From: JAAZZIT01 sp964480525
GTDB taxonomy: Bacteria; Bacillota; Clostridia; Oscillospirales; Ruminococcaceae
Reading direction: 5' to 3'
Assembly (NCBI GenBank): GCA_964480525.1
Contig: CAYZOV010000024.1
Span: forward strand, 1 to 25,304
Length of the DNA stretch: 25,304 nt
Shown piece by piece: positions 1-7,316 of this stretch. The translations under genes and the position numbers were made by a program. Below the pieces are notes generated by a model. That model ran no database searches. It had not been told where the DNA came from and was given only the letters and a program-made list of their open reading frames with translations. Each line of letters starts with the position of its first letter. Position 1 is the stretch's first letter.

Positions 1-228
1 CTTGACGAAAAAATGTTAAGCCGACTTAACGCTTTGAGAGAGGTTGCCGAAAGCCGTGGTCAAAAGCTTTCGCAAATGGCTTTGGCGTGGGTTTTGCACA
101 ACAAGGCTGTGGCGACGGTGCTTATCGGCGCAAGCCGTCCGGAGCAAATTGCGGAGAACGTGGGTTGTCTTGACAATTTGAATTTTTCGTCTGAAGAAAT
201 TGAAAAAATCGAAGAAATTTTAAGGTAA
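1..228 (+). CDS. Aldo/keto reductase, C-terminal fragment (YghZ/AKR14-like)
   Basis: Only the last 75 codons are present; the frame is open to the left edge, so the ATG at 13 is internal rather than the start. The residues ALAWVLHNKAVATVLIGASR, then EQIAENV and a final EEIEKIEEIL helix, are the typical end of an NADPH-dependent aldo/keto reductase. This is the (beta/alpha)8 barrel strand and helix that contact the 2'-phosphate of NADPH. Of the family members I know, the wording is closest to the YghZ/Gpr group (AKR14), which reduces L-glyceraldehyde 3-phosphate and other aldehydes. Substrate cannot be decided from this end alone. A strong terminator follows 2 nt after the stop, so this gene ends its transcript. 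Confidence 0.85.
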   Translation, partial: LDEKMLSRLNALREVAESRGQKLSQMALAWVLHNKAVATVLIGASRPEQIAENVGCLDNLNFSSEEIEKIEEILR

Positions 229-230
229 AC

Positions 231-264
231 AAAAAGGATAGGTTCATAGAACCTATCCTTTTTT
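231..264 (+). terminator. Rho-independent terminator of the aldo/keto reductase gene
   Basis: A perfect 15-bp stem (231-245 with 249-263) closes a 3-nt loop ATA and ends in a T run. It starts just after the stop codon at 228. Because the stem starts with A5 and ends with T5 it could also stop minus-strand transcripts coming through the tRNA pseudogene. Confidence 0.9.
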
Positions 265-446
265 GGAGCTTGTGACGGGACTCGAACCTGCGACCTGCGC
301 ATATACGGTCAGAAATATAGTCGCCTTGCTCGGCTGTCGCCGTCGCAATTCTCCTTATTTCTTCACCTCGCAAACTCCTTTAATCTGTCACCGACAGCAG
401 TCGTTTGCTCGGCAAATGCGCTTACTACCAACTGTGCTACACAAGC
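264..446 (-). pseudogene. tRNA-Thr interrupted by a 113-nt insert in the anticodon loop
   Basis: Positions 264-302 match the 3' half of the intact tRNA-Thr at 518-593 base for base, from encoded CCA through the T arm to the 3' side of the anticodon stem. Positions 416-446 match its 5' half. Between them, 113 nt (303-415) replace the 5 nt TACGA of the anticodon loop. The 5' half also carries a small change beside the D stem (TT where the intact copy has TGC on the plus strand) that breaks two D-stem pairs. An insert of 113 nt is too short for a group I intron, and the decayed D stem argues against a working spliced tRNA. I therefore call it a disrupted gene, while a small intron or processed form remains possible. 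Confidence 0.7.
303..415 (-). repeat. Insert within the tRNA-Thr copy, with internal direct repeats
   Basis: Read on the minus strand, the insert has the word GCCGAGCAA twice (plus-strand 405-413 and 326-334). The flanking bases are also similar (CGACT, then TGAC.G further on), so it looks like a degenerate tandem duplication. A third GCCGAGCAA lies at 615-623 on the plus strand, near the truncated tRNA fragment. No target-site duplication or transposase is visible. The translated halves resemble each other (AEQTTAVGDR and AEQGDYISDR), but a stop and a frame change separate them, so I do not call a protein. Confidence 0.5.
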
Positions 447-472
447 AAGTATTAAATTTAGAATTGCAAACT

Positions 473-514
473 CAATAATAAAATAAAACACCCCACGAAA
501 CCAATCGTGAGGTG
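473..514 (-). terminator. Terminator of the intact tRNA-Thr
   Basis: On the minus strand a 10-bp stem (505-514 with 489-498, one G.U pair) with a 6-nt loop is followed by TTTTATTTTATTATT. It sits 3 nt after the encoded CCA, so the tRNA-Thr transcript ends here and the split copy further left is probably not transcribed from the same promoter. Confidence 0.8.
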
Positions 515-517
515 AAG

Positions 518-593
518 TGGAGCTTGTGACGGGACTCGAACCTGCGACCTGCGCATTACGAATGCGCTGCACTACCAACTGTGCTACACAAGC
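518..593 (-). tRNA. tRNA-Thr (anticodon CGU)
   Basis: The 76-nt cloverleaf has a 7-bp acceptor stem (GCTTGTG with CACAAGC), a D stem GCAC/GTGC, an anticodon stem GCGCA/TGCGC with loop TTCGTAA, and a TTCGAGT T loop. CCA is encoded. The anticodon CGU reads ACG threonine codons. The T stem has a G.U pair and an A.C mismatch at 51-63; the split copy shares both, so they predate the duplication. Confidence 0.88.
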
Positions 594-684
594 AAGTATT
601 AGCTAACTCTGACCGCCGAGCAATACAAATGAAAAAATAATTCAAAATTATAGCGAGGCGAATGGATACAAACGTCACGTTTGT
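594..684. other. Spacer between tRNA-Thr and the tRNA fragment
   Basis: About 90 nt of AT-rich sequence with a GCCGAGCAA word at 615-623 and AATTCAAAATTATA near 640-653. It seems to be inserted sequence separating two tRNA starts. No gene is seen. Confidence 0.4.
668..684. repeat. Small palindrome at the break of the tRNA fragment
   Basis: ACAAACG and CGTTTGT form a 7-bp hairpin with loop TCA, directly abutting the point where tRNA-Thr similarity ends (685). It may be the end of an inserted sequence. Confidence 0.45.
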
Positions 685-702
685 CAACTGTGCTACACAA
701 GC
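685..702 (-). pseudogene. 5' fragment of a third tRNA-Thr copy
   Basis: The 18 nt from acceptor strand through CAGTTG of the D loop are identical to the start of the intact tRNA-Thr, then similarity stops abruptly at a palindrome. The fragment lies between the minus-strand promoter at 744-772 and the intact tRNA, so it should be in the primary transcript. Confidence 0.75.
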
Positions 703-743
703 AAATATTCAGCTAATTTGAGTTTAACCAAACTCACTAAATT

Positions 744-772
744 ATTTTACCACAAAAAATGTAGATTGTCAA
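744..772 (-). promoter_or_regulatory. Promoter of the tRNA-Thr transcript
   Basis: On the minus strand, TTGACA (767-772) and TAAAAT (744-749) are separated by 17 nt. It points at the tRNA fragment and intact tRNA-Thr and is divergent from the solute-binding-protein promoter at 850. Confidence 0.75.
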
Positions 773-849
773 GATATTTGTAGTTGTGCAAATTATACAG
801 AAAGTTGATACACAATTTGTACAAAACAGTTATATTGCATATTAAAGTG

Positions 850-878
850 TTGACAACGTTTACATTGTGTGATATAAT
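850..878 (+). promoter_or_regulatory. Sigma-A promoter of the solute-binding protein gene
   Basis: TTGACA (850-855), a 17-nt spacer and TATAAT (873-878), both full consensus, with an extended -10 TGA (870-872). This is as strong as a sigma-A promoter can look, which suggests that it is held down by a repressor; a fitting operator overlaps the spacer. Confidence 0.85.
851..864 (-). promoter_or_regulatory. cre-like operator (CcpA/LacI family) inside the promoter
   Basis: The minus strand reads TGTAAACGTTGTCA, which fits the Bacillus/Clostridium catabolite site TGWAARCGYTWNCW at 13 of 14 positions. It overlaps the -35 box and spacer, where binding would block RNA polymerase. A dedicated LacI-type sugar regulator could use the same core, so the protein is uncertain. 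Confidence 0.6.
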
Positions 879-957
879 GCAAATGATGACTTTTTGTGCT
901 TATTTTCAAGCATATTATGTTACGTTTTGTTTTTAAAATTTTGAAAGGAAGAAAATT

Positions 958-2433
958 ATGAAAACTATTAAAAGAGTTACCGCCGGTATGCTTGCTCTTG
1001 CTTGCTGTTTTTCAGCAGTTGGCTGTGGCAATGGCGACGACAAAAAAGAAAAGACGTCTACGACCCCTTTTGAAGGCAAAGAGGACGTAAAAGTTACAAC
1101 TCCCGCACCGTCAAACGGCGACGACCCGGAAGCGGTTTCCATTACACCGATTCCTGACGGAGCAGACGGAAATATCAAATGGCTTTCGTACTTCGATATT
1201 AACCCTGCAAAGGGAAGTGCCGAAAAGAGAACAGACCTTGCACTTTTTGAACAGTACGGCGGTTCTATCGAATATGTCAGAACAACTTCGGTTAAAAAAT
1301 ACGAAAAACTTGCTGAACTTATTCTTGCAAACGACATTCCTGATATGTTCTGGTTTGAACAGAAAATGACATTCCCTTGCAACGTTGTTCAGGAAATGTT
1401 CCAGCCGATTGATTCAATCGTAGACTTTGATTCTGCTTTGTGGAGCGGAGTTAAGGACGCTGCAGAGGACTTCACAATTAACGGAAAACACTTTGTTGCA
1501 CCTGTTACATTTGAAGTTCAGTCGGTTATTACATACGACCAGAAAAATATCGAAACATACGGTCTTGACGACCCGTGGGAACTTTACCTTGAAGGCGAAT
1601 GGGACTGGGACGCATTTGAATCCATTATGAGAGAATGGGCTTCATACGGCGACGAAGAAAATGTTTACTATGGCGTAAACGGTTGGTTGCACTGCCACAT
1701 TTTCCATACAACGGGTAAATGTCTTATTGAATACGACGAAGATACTCAGGAATACTATTCTAATGTAAACGACGCAGACCTTGAAAGAGCTGCAAACTTC
1801 CTTTACGGTTTGTCAAAGGATAACCTTATCAACACCGAATGGAAGGGTCAGGTTTCCGACGCATTCCAAGAAAACTGCTTGTTCTATGCAATGGGCGTTT
1901 GGGCTTCTATTGATACTCATACACCTAGCGCAGACGACGACTGGAGATGTGTTCCGATTCCTAAGGACCCTAACGCTGACGAATACTATATGTCAGTTTC
2001 ACCGCTTGCATATATGTGGGTTAAGGGTTCAACAAAGGCAGACGCTATGAAAACTTGGATGGAATGTGCAAGAATCGTTTATGTAAACGACGAATACACA
2101 CAGGCTACGAAGGATAAGTTCTACCTTAACAACCCTAACTTTAACGAAAACAGCTACCAGCTTGTTTACGAGGACCTTATTTCTGACCAGTTCAGCAGAA
2201 TTTACGACGTAGGTTACGGTATTTCAAGCACACTTTCGGACGACGATGCTGCTACAAACGATACTAAGGAAGCAATTGTTGCTTATATGTACTCGTCAGT
2301 TTCTAAGTCGGACGCAGATTCAGGCGCTAATTATACATGGGCACAGCTCAAGAGTATGTACGAAGGTACTATCGAATCCGAAATTGAAAAATTCAACGAA
2401 TCTTATAAGAAATATCTTGCAGAAAATGCTTAA
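958..2433 (+). CDS. Lipoprotein extracellular solute-binding protein (ABC sugar uptake, family 1)
   Basis: A 491-residue protein. The N terminus has KTIKR, a hydrophobic stretch and AVGC, so lipid attachment at Cys23 is likely. A charged, Pro/Thr-rich linker (about 24-66) leads to the binding domain. Family-1-like features include ANDIPDMFW (about 130), the Trp/Asp-rich EGEWDWDAF (about 218) and a late helix with DAMKTWMECARI. Its role would be to capture an oligosaccharide at the outer face of the membrane for an ABC importer. No permease or ATPase gene is adjacent, and a terminator follows, so it is a single-gene unit that must work with components encoded elsewhere. The start is ATG 958 with AAAGGAAG at 944-951. 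The cre-like site suggests carbon-catabolite control. The sugar is not predictable from sequence. Confidence 0.85.
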   Translation: MKTIKRVTAGMLALACCFSAVGCGNGDDKKEKTSTTPFEGKEDVKVTTPAPSNGDDPEAVSITPIPDGADGNIKWLSYFDINPAKGSAEKRTDLALFEQYGGSIEYVRTTSVKKYEKLAELILANDIPDMFWFEQKMTFPCNVVQEMFQPIDSIVDFDSALWSGVKDAAEDFTINGKHFVAPVTFEVQSVITYDQKNIETYGLDDPWELYLEGEWDWDAFESIMREWASYGDEENVYYGVNGWLHCHIFHTTGKCLIEYDEDTQEYYSNVNDADLERAANFLYGLSKDNLINTEWKGQVSDAFQENCLFYAMGVWASIDTHTPSADDDWRCVPIPKDPNADEYYMSVSPLAYMWVKGSTKADAMKTWMECARIVYVNDEYTQATKDKFYLNNPNFNENSYQLVYEDLISDQFSRIYDVGYGISSTLSDDDAATNDTKEAIVAYMYSSVSKSDADSGANYTWAQLKSMYEGTIESEIEKFNESYKKYLAENA

Positions 2434-2550
2434 TTAGGAAAAATTTATGTGCTTTTTATTGAATTGTCACAAAACTAACACATTGGCAGGTATAATTTAT
2501 AGTGTAAAGTACATAACTTTCCAATTTTCTTAAAATTTCTCCATAAGCAT

Positions 2551-2584
2551 AAAGCGACAGGTTTAAAAGCCTGTCGCTTTTTTG
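2551..2584 (+). terminator. Terminator of the solute-binding protein gene
   Basis: An 11-bp stem (AAAGCGACAGG with CCTGTCGCTTT), an 8-nt loop and a run of six or more T. The 117 nt between the stop codon and this hairpin show no gene. Confidence 0.9.
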
Positions 2585-2588
2585 TTGG

Positions 2589-2621
2589 TAAAAAAACGGC
2601 AGAGAACTTTATCTCTGCCGT
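2589..2621 (-). terminator. Terminator of the GGDEF-EAL gene
   Basis: On the minus strand CGGCAGAGA pairs with TCTCTGCCG across a 6-nt loop, followed by T7. It lies 14 nt past the minus-strand stop codon and back to back with the previous terminator. Confidence 0.9.
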
Positions 2622-2634
2622 CGTTTTCTTTATT

Positions 2635-5094
2635 TTACTGTATCAACGTTGCGGAGCCATACGCCTTGACAGGTCGTCCGAACTTGTCAAACTCGTTGGT
2701 ATATCTCACCATAAACGGTATTCTATCCGCCGTTAGCGGTATCACGCCCTGAATTTCTTTTTCGCCATTTGCAAGTCGTTCGTGCCAGTCGTAATACATA
2801 TCCTTAACTTCCGGCGGGAACAAACCGCTCTCAAACACAGGGTCAGGGTAATTCTTCACCACCGACGGCAACCCCAAATCTCTCATGCACCTAAAACACG
2901 GACGCATTTCTCTGGTGTTGATGTCGTATTCCCAGAAATACACCTGAACTTGGTCGGTGACAATCTTAAACCGCTTTTCCGTTTGCAAAATGTCCTCACG
3001 TCTGTTCACTTCGTCGGTGACGTTTTGCACCGTTTCAAAGAACAAATGCTGGTTTGCGTGTCTGCCGATAACCCTTATAACGCTTCTGACGCAGAAATTT
3101 TCCATTTGACAGCACGAAGCCGAAATGCGTCGCCACGTTTCCACAACCTGTTCTTCGCCCGTGTCAATCGCTCTTTGCAATGCTTCTTTGTACTTTGCTC
3201 TGTTCTCGTCGTCGAAGAAATCCAGCGGGTTAAGTTGCATTAAATCTTTTTCCGCAATATTTATACGGCTTTCGTCAAGGTATTTTTGATTAACCCTGAG
3301 AATTTCCGCTTCGTTTCCGTCGTAATCGAAAATAATCGCACCGCCTATGTAGCTGTTGAAAACCAACGTATCTTGGGATTTAGGATTCCAGAAGTCCTCA
3401 ATTTCCATGTCGTTTACAAGGTGCAACTGCTGTTCTATGCTGTCAAGCTTGCAGTTTTTCAAAACGTCGTGATATTTTTCCTGTGCCAGCGGTCTTGCGT
3501 ACAAAAATCCCTGAACATAATCGCAACCTATGCTCTTTAAAAAGTCCGCCTGCGCTTTAAGTTCTACGCCCTCTGCGATAACAGGCGTGTTAATCCACCT
3601 AGCCATACGCACAACCGACGTAATAATCGTACCGCCTTTGCCGTCCTGTTTTTCGTCCTCCAAAAACTTCATGTCAAGTTTGATAACGTCAAGGTCAATG
3701 TCTTTGAGAACGTTCAAAGACGAATAACCGCTTCCGAAGTCGTCCATAAAAATAACGTAACCCGATTTGTGAAGCTGGTCGATAATTTCCGTTGCACGTT
3801 GGACGTTTCCGATAACCGCACTTTCTGTCAGTTCAACTTTCAGATACTTTGACGGAATATCATATTTTGTGCGAATAGCTTCCAAACGCTGTACAAAATC
3901 AGGGATAAATATGTCGTATCTGGAGAAATTTGTGGAAATAGGTACAACTTTTAAACCCTCGTCCAGACATTCTCTTAAAAATTTACACACCTGCTCAAAA
4001 ACGTATAAATCAAGTTTTGTAATAAAACCGTTTTTCTCAAAAATCGGAACAAAAACCCCCGGCGAAATTATGCCTTTTTCAGGGTGATTCCACCTGACAA
4101 GCGCTTCTGCGCCAATCAACGCACCTGAAGAATGGTTGTACTGCGGTTGATAGTTAATGATAAATTCGCCGTCAGCAAGAGCAATCGCCATCATGCCCAC
4201 AATTTCCTGTTCACTAAGCATATCACTTCTCATGCGGTCAACGAAATATGCGCTTTTTTCGGTGTAACTTCCCTTGATTGACTGCTGTGCGATAATCGCT
4301 CTGTCCATCATTATGTCTATGTCGAGATGTTCGCTGTTTGTAATGTAAATTCCTGCGTTGAAAGTTATTTCAAAATCAAAATTGCAAATTGCTTCGGTTA
4401 AAACTTCAATAAACCTTTCAGGCGTGCAAAAATCCACGTTTACGCAGGCAATAAACTGGTCGGCACCGAGCCTTGAACAAAATCCCCTTTCGCCAACGGC
4501 ATTTTCCATAACTCTGGCAACATATGTCAAAAGCTTGTCGCCCTCATGAATCCCGAAAAGGTCGTTTATCGCCTTGAATTTTACAATATCAAAGTAAATA
4601 AATGCGTATTTTCCGCCCTCAACCGCCAAAGGGTTTTCCTCAAATTCTTTTGAAACGGCACTGCAGAAGTTAGCCCTGTTTCTAAGCCCCGTGAGAGGAT
4701 CGAAAAGGGAGTTCTTTTTCAGCAAGTTTTTGCTTGAAATTTCTTCGTTTATGTCCGAAAAAGTCAACGCAACCTGACTGTGCGGACAAACGCTTATGAA
4801 ACCAACCCTGAACCACTTCCATTCGCCTTTGGCGTTTTTCATGAAAAGTTCGGTGAAATAGGCGATTGTGTCGTCACTTTTGGCAATGTCTGTCAAAATA
4901 TTCTTAAAAATGCTTGCTGTTTCAGGCAAAACCGTTCCCGACTGCTCAAAAATATCCCATAAAGGTCTGTCGTCAAAACAAGCGTCGTAAGTGCCTTTGC
5001 CGTATTTGTAAACAAACTTGTTGTTTGCACAATCGTACACAGCAAGCATATTGCTTTTGTATGAATGACCTTGCGTGATGATTGGTTCTGCCAT
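2635..5094 (-). CDS. PAS-GGDEF-EAL-PAS protein, predicted c-di-GMP phosphodiesterase
   Basis: An 819-residue protein. A PAS-like domain (about 10-118) precedes a GGDEF domain beginning DPLTGLRNR (132-140), an EAL domain (about 295-540) and one or two C-terminal PAS-like regions (about 565-680 and 710-817). The GGDEF signature is GADQF (210-214): the second Gly and the key acidic residue are replaced, so cyclase activity is unlikely; the domain may bind GTP or be regulatory. The EAL site looks complete: EAL 330-332, Asn389, Glu421 in VELTES, Asp451-Asp452 in DDFGSGYSSL, Lys472 and Glu508 in AEGVE. The likely reaction is hydrolysis of c-di-GMP to pGpG in the cytosol. No membrane segment is seen. 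The start is supported by AAGGGGG upstream. It is monocistronic. Confidence 0.9.
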   Translation of the reverse strand: MAEPIITQGHSYKSNMLAVYDCANNKFVYKYGKGTYDACFDDRPLWDIFEQSGTVLPETASIFKNILTDIAKSDDTIAYFTELFMKNAKGEWKWFRVGFISVCPHSQVALTFSDINEEISSKNLLKKNSLFDPLTGLRNRANFCSAVSKEFEENPLAVEGGKYAFIYFDIVKFKAINDLFGIHEGDKLLTYVARVMENAVGERGFCSRLGADQFIACVNVDFCTPERFIEVLTEAICNFDFEITFNAGIYITNSEHLDIDIMMDRAIIAQQSIKGSYTEKSAYFVDRMRSDMLSEQEIVGMMAIALADGEFIINYQPQYNHSSGALIGAEALVRWNHPEKGIISPGVFVPIFEKNGFITKLDLYVFEQVCKFLRECLDEGLKVVPISTNFSRYDIFIPDFVQRLEAIRTKYDIPSKYLKVELTESAVIGNVQRATEIIDQLHKSGYVIFMDDFGSGYSSLNVLKDIDLDVIKLDMKFLEDEKQDGKGGTIITSVVRMARWINTPVIAEGVELKAQADFLKSIGCDYVQGFLYARPLAQEKYHDVLKNCKLDSIEQQLHLVNDMEIEDFWNPKSQDTLVFNSYIGGAIIFDYDGNEAEILRVNQKYLDESRINIAEKDLMQLNPLDFFDDENRAKYKEALQRAIDTGEEQVVETWRRISASCCQMENFCVRSVIRVIGRHANQHLFFETVQNVTDEVNRREDILQTEKRFKIVTDQVQVYFWEYDINTREMRPCFRCMRDLGLPSVVKNYPDPVFESGLFPPEVKDMYYDWHERLANGEKEIQGVIPLTADRIPFMVRYTNEFDKFGRPVKAYGSATLIQ

Positions 5095-5127
5095 AAAAAT
5101 CCCCCTTAAAAGTTTGTTTATGTTAAT

Positions 5128-5156
5128 ATTTTATCACACTTTCTAATCGTTTTCAA
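5128..5156 (-). promoter_or_regulatory. Promoter of the GGDEF-EAL gene
   Basis: On the minus strand TTGAAA (5151-5156), 17 nt, TAAAAT (5128-5133) with an extended -10 TGA. It lies 34 nt upstream of the ATG, outside the repeat element that begins further right. Confidence 0.8.
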
Positions 5157-5578
5157 GAGGTTTTAGCAAAAAATATTAAAAAATGCAAAAATTTTCTCCT
5201 AATTTGTTTTATTTAAAACAGCAGTTACCAAACTCAAATGTACGCCGACAAAAAATAAAAATGAAAATGCTTGACAGTTTACTTTTTTTAAAACCGAACT
5301 AAACCGCACCGCCTGAATATACCCCGTAACATACACTTTGGGGTGAACTGAACTTTCTGCCAAACGCATTTTCACAGTTTGTGATAACCATAGTTTGTGG
5401 GTTGTAGCTGTAACATTGCCGTGAATCCCCACTATCCTCGAAAGTCCGTCAGAACATAAAAGTTTTCGGAAAACGTGCCGTTTTCATCGATTCACCTCAC
5501 CACGCTTTTGTTGGGTAGTAAAGTTTGTTTTGTTCGGTGGCAAAGTTTGTAATAGTTTAAACTTTTCGTTTTTCGCTA

Positions 5579-5886
5579 ACTTTGAAATTTCGTCAGGATA
5601 TAAAAGTTTTCGTCCACCTTTTTCAAAAGGTGGTGGGTTTCCAAAGGGCGAAGCCCTTGGTCGCCGTCCGCAGACGGCGAAATACTCCTATACCATTAAG
5701 CGTTTTTGAAAGGGTAGCTGAAATAAGAGCCATCTTATTTCAGCTGGGGAAACTTTTCAAGAAAAAAGTTTCCCTACTTGCAAAGTTTAACAAACTCCCC
5801 TCGCAAAATAGTCCGGTGGACTATTTTGCGATAAACAAAGTCGGTTAGGGAAATGTGCAAAGGTTTAGCGGTTTGGCAAATTTCAA
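5579..5886 (+). repeat. Outer hairpin-chain module, copy A
   Basis: Forward copy. Hairpins in order: CCACCTTT/AAAGGTGG (about 5620-5640), CCAAAGGGC/GCCCTTGG (5641-5660), CGCCGTC/GACGGCG with loop CGCA (5662-5679), AGCTGAAATAAGA with its complement and loop GCCA (5716-5745), GGGAAACTTTT/AAAAGTTTCCC (5747-5774), and TCGCAAAATAGTCC with its complement (5801-5831). AAGCGTTTTT near 5700 is shared by all copies. Confidence 0.85.
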
Positions 5887-5967
5887 GTCAGTCGCTAAAG
5901 TTTGTCAGTAGTGGGCGTTGCCCCCTAAGTAACTGTGTGATGATTTGCAATTGGTTGTCAACCCCCA

Positions 5968-5997
5968 GTTACTTTCTGTCTGGCAACAGAAAGTAAC
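5968..5997. repeat. 12-bp hairpin
   Basis: GTTACTTTCTGT (5968-5979) pairs perfectly with ACAGAAAGTAAC (5986-5997). The left arm context (CCCCCAGTTACTTT) recurs in element 3 at about 25065-25080, there without the right arm. No T run follows, so it is not a clear terminator. Confidence 0.6.
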
Positions 5998-6047
5998 CAA
6001 AGAATGCCTTGCTAGGTGGGGAAGTTAGCCGACGGCTCTTATGCTCT

Positions 6048-6137
6048 AAACGAAAACGCTAAAGCGTTTTGTTTCGGAGATTTTGTTTTGCCGTCAACAG
6101 CGACGGCAATTTTGCTTCGCAAAACCACAAAACTCCC
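6048..6137 (+). repeat. Junction module (palindrome plus multi-branch fold), copy 1
   Basis: A palindrome centred on AACGCTAAAGCGTT is followed by a predicted multi-branch fold: GGAGATTTTG (6076-6085) pairs with CAAAACTCC (6128-6136) around two hairpins, TTGCCGTC/GACGGCAA and TTTTGC/GCAAAA. The same unit is nested within element 3 at 24747-24837. Confidence 0.75.
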
Positions 6138-6380
6138 AGTCATTGCGACTTTGAAAAATGCACTAAATTTTATCACCTTGATGAGAACATGAGCCGAACC
6201 CTAAGACGGTCAATTTGAACACAGCAGTCTTTCAAACGAAGCGTGACTGTGGCTTTTGTCAGTTCCAATTATACACTTCGCCTAAGAGGTCAGAGCGGAA
6301 GCAAGTTTGTAAAGTAGGTAACTTCTTTTGATAGTTTGAAAACAAGAAAATTCTCCTATTTCAACAAATTTATAACCCCT
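6138..6380. other. Unique core of element 1
   Basis: No credible gene and no match that I can see to the other two elements. It contains a weak CACAG.../...CTGTG fold near 6219-6252 and is otherwise unremarkable. Confidence 0.4.
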
Positions 6381-6552
6381 AAAATGCTCTAGTCTAAGCC
6401 GTTTCCTATCTCCCCCATATGTCAAAGTACACGCTCTAAACCGCAAACTGTTTTGGCAACAAGATGATTGGTAAAGGCACGCTCGCAGTCGTTGCTTTTT
6501 AAAAATCGGGGCATTGGGTTGGGGTTGGCGGGAAGAGGGTTCCAAAGGGGGA
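6381..6552 (-). repeat. 170-bp module, copy 1 (inverted)
   Basis: Nearly the reverse complement of 16825-16995. It includes the shared words CTGCGAGCGTGCCTTTACCA and TTTGCGGTTTAGAGCGTGTA when read on the minus strand. Both copies give a similar-looking translation only because the DNA is repeated. Confidence 0.75.
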
Positions 6553-6614
6553 AACCGTGCTGGGGAAGGGAAATGCCCCGATTTTGTAGGTTTTCTTAGT
6601 TCCCTTTTCCTAGT

Positions 6615-6690
6615 TGGTTTTCCCCCCCTTAAAAGGGTAGTTGGGTAGGTCACAAACCAATATAGGAACGAAGTTCCTACGGGCAAACTT
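6615..6690 (-). repeat. Inner hairpin module, copy 1 (inverted)
   Basis: Reverse complement of about 16566-16650. It carries CCTTTTAAGGGG-type and GGTCACAAAC words and the hairpin TAGGAAC/GTTCCTA (6663-6679) that occupies a slot filled by other stems elsewhere. Confidence 0.75.
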
Positions 6691-7003
6691 TAGCTTTTAA
6701 CATGAAATTTGCTAAACCTTAAAATCCCTGCACGTTTTCCTGACCGACTTTGTACGTCGCAAAATAGTCCACCGGACTATTTTGCGAGGGAAGTTTGTTA
6801 AACCTTGTCGGTAGGGGGACTTTTTACTTGAAAAGTCCCCCTCGTCAAAACTAGATGGCTCTAGTTTTGACTTCCCCGAAAAACGCTTAATGGTATTGGG
6901 GTGTTTCGCCGTCTGCGGACGGCGACCAAAGGACTTCGTCCTTTGGAAACCTACAAGCCTTTGAAAAGGCTTGACCGAAACTTTTATTTTCTGGCAAACT
7001 TTA
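6690..7003 (-). repeat. Outer hairpin-chain module, copy B (inverted)
   Basis: Reverse-oriented copy with all six hairpins. Its GCCA-loop hairpin has the stem GTCAAAACTAGA (6844-6871), and its second hairpin is CCAAAGGAC/GTCCTTTGG (6926-6946). These stems differ from copy A on both arms. The 14-bp hairpin is at 6757-6787. Confidence 0.85.
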
Positions 7004-7288
7004 GCTATCATCATAAAACTAGCCAAACCTTAAAACCCCTGCATGTTTTCCCACCTGACTTTGCGAGGGGAGTTTGTTAAACCTTGTCGGTAGGGGGACT
7101 TTTTTCTTGAAAAGTCCCCCTCGTCAAAACTAGATGGCTCTAGTTTTGACTTCCCCGAAAAACGCTTTGGAAGATATGGGATTTCGCTGCTTGCGAGCAG
7201 CGATGAGGGGCGTTGCCCCCTCAACCCCCACCACCTTTTGAAAAAGGTGGACGAAAACTTTTATGTTCTGACGATTTTATAAAGTTTG
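7001..7288 (-). repeat. Outer hairpin-chain module, copy C (inverted), lacking one hairpin
   Basis: Tandem with copy B. It lacks the whole 14-bp hairpin: the sequence goes from GACTTTG straight to CGAGG near 7059-7066. Its CGCA-loop hairpin has the stem CGCTGCT/AGCAGCG (7185-7202) instead of CGCCGTC/GACGGCG, so both arms have changed together. Confidence 0.85.
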
Positions 7289-7291
7289 TGT

Positions 7292-7316
7292 GGATTCACG
7301 ACAGAGTTACAGCTAC
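7292..7316 (-). repeat. Inverted tip of element 1
   Basis: GGATTCACGACAGAGTTACA and following bases, the reverse complement of the left tip near 5406-5428 and of the tips at 24531-24557. It is identical to the right tip of element 2 at 17328-17353. Confidence 0.8.

Noticed and set aside
303..415. Group I intron in tRNA-Thr
   Set aside because: 113 nt is too short for a group I core, no P/Q/R/S elements are visible, and the exon D stem is damaged.
2464..2584. Small RNA from a TATAAT at 2491 to the terminator at 2584
   Set aside because: The only -35-like hexamer (TTGTCA at 2464) is 21 nt away, which is too far, and no other support exists.
6282..6686. An open frame of 134 codons on the minus strand in element 1, with similar residues translated from 16779-17003
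   Set aside because: The similarity comes from the repeated DNA module. The frame crosses several hairpins and module borders, has no ribosome site, and its partner is a different length. Likewise for the frames at 6712-7026 and 7030-7224.
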